DNA of 64,000 nt from Helichrysum umbraculigerum (Eukaryota; Streptophyta; Magnoliopsida; Asterales; Asteraceae), in the NCBI GenBank assembly GCA_949592205.1, contig CATIUR010000001.1, positions 210,372,250 to 210,436,249 of the forward strand, in the 5' to 3' direction. Position numbers and translations under genes: made by a program. Positions 46,325-56,250 of this stretch are shown piece after piece. The notes below the pieces were generated by a model. It was not told the DNA's origin. It saw only the letters and a program-made list of their open reading frames with translations, and did not search any database. The first letter of the stretch is position 1; each line of letters begins with the position of its first letter.

Positions 46325-46652
46325 GTACACGTACGGAGTAGGATTACTCCAGGACTACTAGCTAGAGCCGCATGATTTCCAAACTGCATTTAACGGAGAT
46401 TCTTTAGCATTATCTTTAGTATTTACAGTTATGTAATAAAATTTCCCGCTTCACGTGCGGGCTCTAGGAAACAATGCTTTTTGGTACCGAAAACATTATG
46501 TATTCGAACTCTTATATATTTATGGAAATGTAACTATTTTTCGAACGTCTCACGTTAGAGGTCGTTTGCTGTATCTTTGTGTTATGATATTTGATTAGTC
46601 GCGTCCCGACCCGAATTGCTTCCGCTGAACAAATTTAGGGTACGGCAAATTA

Positions 46653-46896
46653 CGATAATCTTAACGTAACTCGTCATTCATGATCATGATCCACCTTCAA
46701 GGCTTAATCATTTACATTCCACTATGATGGTGATCAACAAGGTCATAATCACTCTTATACATAGTTTAATTATTTGTATAATTATTTCAATTATCATCAA
46801 AACATCACTAGTCATTACCATAACTTCTTTATCTAACAATTAAAAGTGGGTTATCATGATTTTACAAGCTTTCAAAATAATTCATCAAAAACCCCC
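46653..46896 (-). other. LTR-O segment between EF and A2
   Basis: Gene-free AT-rich piece of LTR-O. It is continuous with 17150 on its left after removal of EF and with 58887 on its right after removal of A2. Confidence 0.6.
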
Positions 46897-49506
46897 TGTC
46901 GCGCCTCGATCGGTCACGGTCGTCAACGCAACAGAAAGAGGACACGGCAGTGGAGTTTTAAATTTATAAGAGCTGGGGACCTAAGTTTTACTACGGCTGT
47001 ATAGCAGCAGTATGACCTAGGGTCGTTCTTCAAGCTAATCGTATTGTGAAACGAGAGTATCGAGACAAGTTGTTTAATTTAGTGATGAGAATTTTAAAAC
47101 AGATTTTGAGTGGGTTTTTGTTACTTAGGTCCGTAATTTAAAGCAATTAAATGAGAAGTAAATAAATGAAAAATAGAAATAGGGATGAAATCAGTATGGA
47201 GGATATGTGTCTGTTATGACTTCGTTAGCTTATGCAGAGGTGATGCTAGGGTTTTGATATGAAAACGTCTTTTAAAGATTTGTGTCTTATCTAAGCTTAA
47301 TTGTTCGTAGTGTAAACACTAGTACCCTACTGATTGGGGATACCAATCAATATGTCACTGAGTACTAGGCCAAATTGAGTCTGATCGGAGGAGGATGCTC
47401 AACTCTTCAACGTTATCCAGTGACGGAGTAACGACCCTTCTTGGAATATTGGTTCCTGGGTGCATGAGATAGAGTAACATACCCACTAAGGTTCCGACCT
47501 TTCTTAACACTACGGGGACAACGAAGTCAAACAAGGCATTTAAGATTAAGACTTGGTTTGGTGACTATTAACTTTATATTAATGGTTTTATTTTAGCCTA
47601 GAGCTTTCATCACGGTGTACAGTGCGATTATGCATTTCCACAGTTTTCCAGACCCAAGATGTACTAACGGTGTATAGTGCATCTAAGCATTTCCACAGTG
47701 TTCCAGATCTTTAGGCGTACTAACGGTGTACAGTGCGATCAAACATTTCCACAGCTTTGTAATCAAACCAGGATGTGACACAGTCTTCAACCACCGACAT
47801 TTCCTTAGCTCCACGTATTTGTACTTCACCAAAGGTGTTTCCAACGTTACACGAAGTACAGTGCCGTTTACCGTGGTCTTTCCGGGGTCACATACTTTAT
47901 GGTCACTCTAGACTAGTTTAAACTATGTTTGTATTAAAGCCCAACCATCTATGATATAAACCAGCCCTCACTATTTCCCAATAAATCCCTGATTGATTCA
48001 CGGTGTACTATACGAAAGGTTTTAAACAGTATTTCCACAGCTACGCAATTCAGACCATGTTTACAGTTTCAGAAAACATAGATAGGTAGTGACCGTTTGA
48101 TCAAGGTTCGCGACTCCTTGTCATAAAGGTTCTAACCACGTTTGATTGGAGGAAAGGCGATTTGGTTTAGAAATTCATAAATACAAGATTAATAGGTCAC
48201 CGGTTTTCATTTATATAATATAACTGGAAACATTATTTCCACAACGGATTGTGCCCACGACTTTCATAGCTTCCAAATTCCGTACTACACACATAAGTGA
48301 TGATTCCGGCGCTATACAAATGAAAGCCATATAACGTTACCTCCGTTATTTCATAATGTTATCCAATTATATGTTTAAAGCAGCATCACCCCACACATAT
48401 ATAAACTAACTACATCATAACAAACACACAAGGAAACTACTCACTACGCATAATAACAGATCCTAAATCTAGCATAATAACAATAGCAATTATCATTATA
48501 ACAGATAAGGAAAGAAGTAACCGTTAATAAAGCGTAGATTGAATAAGCGTTTAGAGAGAGAGTACAAGCAGAACTTCTGCAATATCCTTGACAATATTAC
48601 AATAAAAGCCCCTGAACTATTCCCTATGCTATTACAAAAGTAGCCCCTCCGTTAGTTTCAGTTAAATATTAACTGAGAATTAACTGGATCAAACCCTAAT
48701 TTCTAGAGAGAGAAAGAAAGAAAGAGAGTTTAGAGAGAGAGAGAGTGTGTGAGAGAGAAAGTGGAAATGGAGAAATGAATGGAATGATGAAGTGTGTTGA
48801 ATGATGGAGGGGTGGCCTCCTATTTATAGGCAAAGCATGAAATCAGCCGTACAACTCGTGAAGCACGCACGTACAAGCAAACGAAGCACAAACGGGCAGC
48901 ATACAGGGTACCAGGGGCCGTATACGGCCTTCATAGGGCCATATACGGTGTGTTATGGGCCGTATACGGTCTATGAAGGGCCGTATACGGTGGCCAAGGC
49001 CGTATACGGCCTCCGTCTGATTTCGTTCGTTGCTTAAAACGTCCGTATCTCCTTCGTTATGCTTCCGTTTGACCTGATTCTTTTGCCTGTGTCTTCGTAA
49101 TTCCGTTACGATTCTAATGATGCCAATCTTTCTGAAATTGGATGTGTAAATCTTTAGCATAGCCGAAATCACTTTATAGGAGTTTGTAACCGTCCAGTCT
49201 TTTCCGTCCTTTGTCCGATTTGCATGATTCTTGATTTTCTCGTCTCGATTTTACCTATTACATCATATCATAAGGTTAGAATATGTTTATCATAGGATAA
49301 ATGAGGGTGCGAGGATTGGTTGCTGCTTATTTGCTCCGTTTTGTTCGTTATTCAGATGTTTTTACTGATTTTTGTAGCAACGCCTATATTTTGAGCGCTT
49401 TAGTGATTTTTAGTGAATAATGATTGTTTTGGAATGTTTTCACTAAAGATGTGCCCAAAAAGTGTGGAATAATGGTCTACAAAACATGACTTTTTGCGTC
49501 ACATCA
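46897..49506 (-). repeat. A2 3' LTR
   Basis: 2610 bp, TGATGTGACGC...GGCGCGACA in element orientation. Close to identical with 56251-58881 apart from one fewer palindrome unit. A TATAAATA box lies at 48821-48828 on the minus strand. The open frames at 47726-47911 and 48801-49172 are incidental. Confidence 0.9.
48916..49011 (-). promoter_or_regulatory. Palindrome array upstream of the A2 TATA box (3' LTR, five units)
   Basis: GGCCGTATACGGCC or a variant starts at 48916, 48937, 48958, 48979 and 48998, spaced by about 21 bp. On the minus strand the array ends some 90 bases upstream of TATAAATA (48821-48828). Confidence 0.7.
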
Positions 49507-51815
49507 AGTTATCCCACACTTAGACGTTGCTTGTCCTCAAGCAACATTCAGTTTTTGAAAACATTTTAAAACATTTTTAGAGCGAGCTTCAACATTTTTA
49601 AGAGTTACCACTGTCAAATGCAAATAAGACAGTTTCAGGAATTTAGGGGAAGATAAGATGATCCTTCCTTAAACAAGAAAAGATTCTCTTAGGCATACAT
49701 CCAAATCTCATGATCTTGGAGTATACATGACTAGGCGATCTCACTAAAGGTGGTCACTCAATTCACTCAAAGTGTATCGGGTTTCCTATCAGTCTAGAAC
49801 AAAAGAAATCACTCAAATAGCCAGTCATGCAGCACTCATCGTCATAGGCTTGGTCGAGAATCGGATCTCCACCACTTAGGTGAGGACGGTGCTAATTATC
49901 CCAAGACATTCATGAGGGTTGTAGTGTTTGGTGAGGGGTAAAGGGTATAGATAGTGGTATTTTTGGGTTGTAAAGGTTGCTTATCTTAAAATAACTGAGA
50001 TCATGAACAACTTTATTTCAGAACAAAGAGAGGCAGCTTTTGGTCTTCTATCAGAATCTTCTTGTGAGGATGATACTTCAAAGGACTTTAAGCTTTATTT
50101 TTGTGGAACTATTTTTCTTTCTTTTCTTCTTTTTCTTCTTTTTATTTTCTTTTTCTGTTTTTGTATTTTTCTATTTTTCTTTTCTTCTTCAGAATTTCTT
50201 TGCCAGAGAATTTCCAAGGATATTTTTCTTCTTTTGATTCTTTCAGAAATCCCTTATCTTGAACGTTTCGAGTCTTTTCGCGGTGTCAATTTTGCACACC
50301 AAGAATTCTTCAATCTTTTTGAGAGCACGAAAAGGGTAGGATAAGATATTCTAAAAGATGTTCCTCATAACCTCAGAAATTCTAAGATAAGTTTGGGGAA
50401 TATTTTTGGGAAGTAGGGTTTTATGAGGGTTTTATGAAACGAAAGGTTTAGGCTCAACAGGGTTTACTAGGCGGATCATCGATACTAAAAATGAGTATCG
50501 GAAGGGTTTTGGGCTTGAAAAGATATGTAAAAAGGGGTTTAAATCCTAGGGAATGTCAAGGTCATCCAATTGCACCTATACCGCGTACGGTACACACCAA
50601 TGTGGTCTTGAAGCATATGTCAAGAGCAAGTTCTAATTCAGAGATGCATGCATCGGCACACACAAGAAATGATTAGTGAAGCATTAAAGATGAATGCTAT
50701 TAGGCTCAAGATACCTCACTGCAAATAGGGTTGTATGTTCTTTGTCATGCTTCCATCAGATTATTATTTCTTGTTTAAGCAATTTCTACCTTATTTTCCC
50801 TAGACTCCGAAATATATTACTCACATCTGAAAATAGCTCCTCTCAAAAGGTATTTTGGCTCAAAAATAGCAGAGCTAATCAATAGATTTAGCTCATACTT
50901 TCAATTTTCTTTGAAAAATTTTGAAAAATTTGAGGAACATTTTCTGAGTTTACTATTTCGGACATTAAAAATCAAAGAAAACTAACCAAGGTATTCTATA
51001 CCTGCTATCCCACACTTAGAGGAACATTGTCCCTAATGTTCTCTTGAGTTGAGATTTACTGGAAGTAAAATCCCACACTTAGAGTTTGAACATGTAAGAA
51101 AATGTTTCTCAAGTGTTTGTTTTGGGCTGGAATCCCACACTTAGTGATAAGCTTAGGATAGAGTATAGACTACTTTAACAAATTAACAAAGCAAATAATA
51201 AATAGAATCATAAACAAAAGAGAGTAAAGGTTAAGACACTCCCCAGATAGCGAGCAGCAAAGAAGCTGAGAATCTGAATTTGCTGAAAAGAGATGTTGCC
51301 AAGATCTTTTTCTTCATTCATGAAGAGCGGCACAGCTTCAAACGTCTTGCTATTTTGTTTTCTTCTCCATCCATTATTCCCTTTGTGAATCAATCTCGTA
51401 AGTGTGAACACGTTGGTCGTACCAGTTTACAAACTCAAAGTATTTGCAAATGAAAAGATAAATCATCGTCTCAGAACTTGAAAAGATGTTTTCTACTACA
51501 AATCATTTTTATAAAACATGTGTTTTTAAACGAGATCGAGCATAATGCATAAAAGTAGTATGCGAGTACCTCAAATGCTCGAAACACATGAATTATCATT
51601 TTTCAAATTGATTTCCTTATTTCTGAGACGAGTGGTTTATTTGCAAATGAGTTGTAATATCAGAAAAGTGTTTTGGTGATGACCAAGTGTGAAGGATAGT
51701 CAGAGATATATCTTCACTTATTGACACTGTTCTCTCTACACGTCTTATTGCACGGGTTGCCTCCCGAGAAGCACTGCTTTTAGAGTCGAGAGCTCGACTT
51801 TGCCTTCCTTCAGAT
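49507..51815 (-). other. A2 3' non-coding region with repeated PPT-like motifs
   Basis: No gene is supported; 50003-50344 is a T-rich run that happens to stay open. ATCCCACACTTAG on the plus strand (CTAAGTGTGGGAT on minus) occurs near 49511, 51008, 51070 and 51132. The first copy, next to the 3' LTR, is the likely polypurine tract. Blocks 49727-49870, 50620-50750 and 51750-51805 match A1 in the same order. Confidence 0.65.
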
Positions 51816-54734
51816 TTAGTTGGTGCTGGAACCACCAGGACCGGAAGCGCGCAGAAGTGGAATCCTGGGGTTACGTGGGTATATCCTCAGAAAATGGCGA
51901 GCGATGATGTCGACGATGTTTGGAATCTCAGATGAGAATATGGGGAAGCTCTGCAGATGCTGCTCCGTAATCCTTTTTATGTGCAGCAGGTCCCAAGTAA
52001 TCTCCTTTACTGTGCTGGAGATAATTCCGCGGGAATTTACAAAAGAGAATCCATCAGCTTCAATCATCTCTCGTTTAGGATGGTATTGTCTGAGTGAATC
52101 CATAAATCCAAAGAACTGCAGGTGTAAAGTCTCGTGATCTGCAATACTGGAGTTTACTCCAAGTTCTCGGATAGATTCATGAATACCCTGGATGAGACTG
52201 GTCTGGTAGTGGGAAAACGTGAGGTTGGAGTTCCTAAAGGTATTGTTCATCATGTCGTAGACCTCACGTAATCCGTAGTTGAATATTTGGCTGTGCTCTT
52301 CATCAGGTACTTCAGTGAAGATTTCCTTGATTCGATCAGTGAGGAAGTTCGCGATGTTAACCATCGAACCTTCAGGTATAGAAGAAGGGATGACACGCGT
52401 CCTTTCGTCAGAACTCTCGTACTCGAGATCTTCGGCAATCTTGTGAGCGTGGTACTCGATGGTGCAGTCAATGTAGAACCGATGAGGAGAAGTCTCGTCG
52501 ATATGATCATTCCTAGCCATAGAATCTAGAAGTCCCCTAAGATCATTCATCAACCGGATGTCTATGTCTGCGTCGGGATTCCGAGTAGCATTGTACATAT
52601 TACCGCGATAAGAATTTAAGAACTCGTGTTGCTCAGCAGAATATGGAAATGCGGATCTGAACAGCGTGTCATAGATCTTCCTGTACATGCGTCTTTGGTC
52701 TTCAAAGAACTCTAACTCCTCAGGTGTTGGTCCAGCAGTGTGATGCTCTCGTAGCAACTGAGCAGCGAGGTCTTCGGCAAAGGCATTTAGGCGGTTGTGG
52801 AAGAATCGGTAATCTTGGGAATTCTCGGCTTGGTTGACCTCAGATTCGGCTATGATTTCCTCAATCAGGTTCCTTTGGTGTGGAGTGTATTCATTGGTTG
52901 AGTTAATGATAATGCTTTTCATCATAGGTATGTCGTTTTCGAATTCTTCAATAGCACTTATCATTTCCTCATGGTTGGAGATAGTTGGAATTTGAGGAGA
53001 AGCGGGAACAGTCGAAGATGCAAGAAGTCGGACAGACCGAATATCTATTGGAATATCAGTATAGATGATGTCATCGTCATCACTTTCCTCAGCTGGAGTA
53101 TCCCTAGCCTGGAAATCAGGGAACTCAACAGTATCGGATGGTGGAAGGGAGTCATCAGTAATCTGAGATATCGGCTGAGAGGAATCCATCTCGATGTCTT
53201 TTTCCTCCTGAGAATTAGAATCACGGCTAGATCCGGAAGTACTTCCCTTCTCGAACAGACTTCGAGGTGCAGATGTGTCAAAGGTTTGAATTCTTTGGGG
53301 AAGTCGGGATGCTTTATATGCTGCAATCTTTCTCAAGAGTTTGTCTCGAAGCTCCGGGTGCTGTGCGGTTAAAGCTATAGTCTTCTCAATATTTAGCAGA
53401 GCGTCAAGTCGGGGAGACACGAGAGGTTTGGTGGGATCAATAGCTGATGCAATGAGTTTCTCCATGGTGAGACCAAATTCTGCATCGTGAGAGTAATCAG
53501 TCGGTGGATCTTCAGCTGATTCATCTTGTGACAGAGGGATGAAGTTCTCAAGGTTCTCGATCTGCATAATCTCTGCTGTCGGTAAATATGAGTCAGGAAG
53601 GTATTGATGAGGTGGTGTGGACTGATATACTTCTTCGGGCTCTGATTCTTCATGTTCTTCCTCGGATTCTTCCATTTCTTCTGGTTCCGTTTCTTCCATC
53701 TCTTCTTCCTCTGGTTCTGTTTCAGGTTGTTCCTCTTCTTCTTCATCCTGCTCTGAATCTTCCTCCTCTTCTATTTCTTCTTCTGGTTCAGATTCTTCCA
53801 TTTCCTCGTCTTCTGATTCTGACTCTTCAGTAGCTGAAATAAGACAAGTATGCTCGTATGGCCTGTATGGTTCTGGCTCTGAATTAGAAGTGTCATCATC
53901 CGAAGTAACTCTGCCCATAGATATTGCGTATATCTCTGCATGCTCCATTATTGAACAGTCGGTCTGATCAATCTTGTATGATATTGTTTGTCCATGCGCT
54001 CGTAGACTGATAACCTGAGAATATACATCAATAATAGCACGTGCAGTATTCATGAATGGCCTACCTAGGATAATGGGTATGTTAATGTCTTCCTGTATAT
54101 CCATCACTACAAAATCAGTGGGGAAATAGAACATGTCAACTTTTACCATGACGTTCTCAGCAATGCCTTTCGGGTATCGGACTGATTGATCGGCAAGCCG
54201 GACGCTCATTTTAGTGGGCTGGAGAGGTCCTAATTCTAGTCTGGAGTAGAGCGAGTAAGGCATCAGATTGATAATAGCTCCAAGATCGGCCAAGGAGCGT
54301 ATTGTGCCTGAGTGACAGATGGAACAGGGCAAGGTGAATCGACCCGTGTCTCCTAGTTTTTCCGGTAAGGCATTCTGGATGACGGCTGAACATTCAGCGT
54401 TCAGGGAGACTTTAGGAATGGCAGGAATCTTTTCCTTAGTTGCCAGCATTCGTCGGATGTATTTTGTACTAGAAGGGATTCTAGACACGGTGTCTAAGAA
54501 TTTTCCATCAAGTTTGAATGACTTGGCATTGTACTTCTTGTGCAGGCGGTTAGGGAAAGGAATCTCAACCTCACGATTCGGCGTGGGCATTGATTTGGTC
54601 TCAACTGTCGGCGGGGCAGGAGAATGTTCCCTTGGAGAAGCAGTCATAGAAGGAGTTGGTTTATCAGAGTTTAAGGTCTTGGCTTCCTCGACGTGGGGGT
54701 TCTGAATAGTATTGCTTGGTAAGGTCCCTTGCGG
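51816..54734 (-). CDS. A2 protease plus acidic and repeat-containing protein of unknown function
   Basis: The frame is open from the TGA at 54735 to 51816; numbering from the ATG at 54647 gives 943 residues. Residues 95-200 are an Athila-type protease (DLGA at 121-124, ILGRPFM at 193-199). Residues about 270-345 are a Glu-rich run, and 350-560 a polar linker with IAAYKA (441-446), also found in A1. Residues 575-633, 644-712 and 787-852 are three related helical repeats; the last two share the xIFNYGLREVYDM / EFFEDQRRMYRKIY type of start. A conserved tail (865-935) ends in a Gly/Ser stretch. No RT, RNase H, integrase or membrane segment is visible. The frame is intact here, which makes this the best copy of the unknown protein. 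Confidence 0.78.
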   Translation of the reverse strand, partial: PQGTLPSNTIQNPHVEEAKTLNSDKPTPSMTASPREHSPAPPTVETKSMPTPNREVEIPFPNRLHKKYNAKSFKLDGKFLDTVSRIPSSTKYIRRMLATKEKIPAIPKVSLNAECSAVIQNALPEKLGDTGRFTLPCSICHSGTIRSLADLGAIINLMPYSLYSRLELGPLQPTKMSVRLADQSVRYPKGIAENVMVKVDMFYFPTDFVVMDIQEDINIPIILGRPFMNTARAIIDVYSQVISLRAHGQTISYKIDQTDCSIMEHAEIYAISMGRVTSDDDTSNSEPEPYRPYEHTCLISATEESESEDEEMEESEPEEEIEEEEDSEQDEEEEEQPETEPEEEEMEETEPEEMEESEEEHEESEPEEVYQSTPPHQYLPDSYLPTAEIMQIENLENFIPLSQDESAEDPPTDYSHDAEFGLTMEKLIASAIDPTKPLVSPRLDALLNIEKTIALTAQHPELRDKLLRKIAAYKASRLPQRIQTFDTSAPRSLFEKGSTSGSSRDSNSQEEKDIEMDSSQPISQITDDSLPPSDTVEFPDFQARDTPAEESDDDDIIYTDIPIDIRSVRLLASSTVPASPQIPTISNHEEMISAIEEFENDIPMMKSIIINSTNEYTPHQRNLIEEIIAESEVNQAENSQDYRFFHNRLNAFAEDLAAQLLREHHTAGPTPEELEFFEDQRRMYRKIYDTLFRSAFPYSAEQHEFLNSYRGNMYNATRNPDADIDIRLMNDLRGLLDSMARNDHIDETSPHRFYIDCTIEYHAHKIAEDLEYESSDERTRVIPSSIPEGSMVNIANFLTDRIKEIFTEVPDEEHSQIFNYGLREVYDMMNNTFRNSNLTFSHYQTSLIQGIHESIRELGVNSSIADHETLHLQFFGFMDSLRQYHPKREMIEADGFSFVNSRGIISSTVKEITWDLLHIKRITEQHLQSFPIFSSEIPNIVDIIARHFLRIYPRNPRIPLLRASGPGGSSTN

Positions 54735-55565
54735 TCAGGTATCGAGACGTTGGGCTAATTGACCGATCTGGTTCTCAAGGCTTTTTAGGACCGAGAGTTG
54801 ATTTCGAAGGAATAGATCAGTTTGGTCTTGTCGGGACGTAGTCTTTTGGTTGAAAGCTGTCTGACCTTGGATGAATTTGTTGAGGTTGTCATCAGTACTC
54901 GTGACTGGAATGATGGTCTTTGCAGGCTCAGCAGGCTGGGTATCCTCAGTGGCGGTTAATGGAAGTGGTTGATTGTATGGAAGTTGTGGTTGTTGCGGGT
55001 ACGTCGGATATCGTGGCTGAAACCTGGGCTGGAAAGGGGGTTGGTTGTTTCGTGGAGGATATTGGTTTCCTCGAGTTCGTGGTGGTGAAGTTCTGGCGAA
55101 ACCAGGCGGATTTTGAGGTCTGACATGAAACTGGGCATAGTAAACTGAACCGTCAGTAGGATCTTCGTACTCAACCTCGTATTCTTCAGCGGGATGGTTG
55201 GTACAGTTCTGGCAGGCCTGAACTTGGTGGATCTGCTGTGGTTGTTTCTTCAGATCTGCTATTTGTTTTGTCAGAGTCTCAATTTGTTCGCTCAGAGACT
55301 TAATGGCTTCAGTTTGGCGGGTGTTATTTGCGGAGAGGGGTAAAGATGAGGATTGCTCATCAGACTTCCAATCGTGGTGATGCATCATCATATCCTCAAT
55401 CAAGCTCCATGCTTCATCATCAGTAAGTTTCATGAAGTTTCCTTGAGCTGCTGCGTCAAGATTGATGCGATGGTTAGGATCAAGACCTCGGTAGAAGGTG
55501 CACACCTTGTCAGTCTTTGTCATTTGGTGGTTTGGACATTTTCTCAGTAAACTCTTGAATCGCTC
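54735..55565 (-). CDS. A2 Gag C-terminal region
   Basis: This is the in-frame continuation of gag between TAG 55566-55568 and TGA 54735-54737. The first ATG at 55523 gives 262 residues. It has the same Pro/Gln-rich content and CQNC remnant as A1, and a QLAQRLDT end. A1 has Arg where the TGA lies, so a CGA to TGA change is the simplest cause. Confidence 0.85.
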   Translation of the reverse strand, partial: ERFKSLLRKCPNHQMTKTDKVCTFYRGLDPNHRINLDAAAQGNFMKLTDDEAWSLIEDMMMHHHDWKSDEQSSSLPLSANNTRQTEAIKSLSEQIETLTKQIADLKKQPQQIHQVQACQNCTNHPAEEYEVEYEDPTDGSVYYAQFHVRPQNPPGFARTSPPRTRGNQYPPRNNQPPFQPRFQPRYPTYPQQPQLPYNQPLPLTATEDTQPAEPAKTIIPVTSTDDNLNKFIQGQTAFNQKTTSRQDQTDLFLRNQLSVLKSLENQIGQLAQRLDT

Positions 55566-56147
55566 CTATTCTGAGTAGATAGATTCATCGTGGGCTTGTT
55601 GGAAGTTTGCGATGTCATTCTTTGCCTGAGTTTGTTTGGACGGGGGAAAGTATCTAGCGAGAAACTTATTACCCATGTCGGTCCATGAGGTGATTGAGCC
55701 GGTCTCAAGTCCCTCAAACCAGGTAGAAGCATGTAAAGCGAGAGAATAGGGGAACAAGTATAAGCGGATGATATCCTGCTCAACCCCATTCTGCTTATAG
55801 GAGTTTGAAACCTGAATGAATTTGTCAATATGAGCGTTGGGATCATCACGGGGTAGACCGTGGAATTGGCAGTTATCTTTTATGAGTTGTATGATGTGGT
55901 GTTTAAGCTCAAAAGAAGCTCCGTCAATCACTGGATAGCTAATCGGTCCTCCTCGTCCTTCGATGGATGGTTTGGTGTTGTCGGCGAGAGTAACACGAGC
56001 GGCCATTTGTGGAAAACGGGAACGTCTTTCTTTGCGGATGGTACGGATAATCGACTCAGGATCAGGTACGAAAATGAGAGATTCAGATCCGGATGATCTG
56101 GTCGAATATCGTTGTGGGATATGGGAAGATATTGTCGGTTGGAACAA
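55566..56147 (-). CDS. A2 Gag N-terminal region
   Basis: 193 codons with the Gag core (HHIIQLIKDNCQFHGLP, LYLFPYSLALHASTWF, FLARYFPPSK). The start aligns with A1 and lies about 80 bases after the primer site. It stops at a TAG where A1 reads Trp (SIYSE*ERF against SLYTAWERF). Confidence 0.87.
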   Translation of the reverse strand: MFQPTISSHIPQRYSTRSSGSESLIFVPDPESIIRTIRKERRSRFPQMAARVTLADNTKPSIEGRGGPISYPVIDGASFELKHHIIQLIKDNCQFHGLPRDDPNAHIDKFIQVSNSYKQNGVEQDIIRLYLFPYSLALHASTWFEGLETGSITSWTDMGNKFLARYFPPSKQTQAKNDIANFQQAHDESIYSE

Positions 56148-56226
56148 GGAAAAGAAAATAAGAATGGGAAAGAAGTATCACTAAATAGAAAACTCGTCTG
56201 GATGCTTCAGAGTCTTACGATTAACT

Positions 56227-56244
56227 CCCCGGCAGCGGCGCCAA
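56227..56244 (-). other. A2 primer-binding site (tRNA-Asp type)
   Basis: TCCCCGGCAGCGGCGCCA, identical to the A1 site, six bases from the LTR end at 56251. Confidence 0.88.
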
Positions 56245-56250
56245 AAACTT

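Larger units (their letters stand above)
17151..46647 (+). mobile_element. LTR EF (chromovirus-type), split by LTR G
   Basis: The left part (17151-18034) starts TGTGACAACCCG. The right part (44170-46647) ends TTTAGGGTACGGCA. A perfect AATTA duplication (17146-17150 and 46648-46652) joins them as one insertion into LTR-O. Own length is about 3.4 kb. It shows a TATA box (17758-17765), a CT-rich leader, a possible splice donor, a hairpin array, a pre-acceptor hairpin and the GCTTCCGCT block seen near the 3' end of the B, C and D LTRs. No internal domain is attached, so it is a solo LTR. Confidence 0.82.

Noticed and set aside
48801..49037. ORF with repeated GPYTV words across the A2 palindromes
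   Set aside because: The repeat peptide is a by-product of the GGCCGTATACGG units upstream of the TATA box; it is antisense to the element and shifts with unit number.
50003..50344. 113-codon plus-strand ORF in A2
   Set aside because: It runs through a T-rich tract (Phe/Leu/Ser run) antisense to the element, with no homologue in A1 at the same place.
52971..53372. 133-codon plus-strand ORF opposite the A2 protein
   Set aside because: It is a shadow of the minus-strand frame. The minus-strand protein is conserved between A1 and A2; this one is not.
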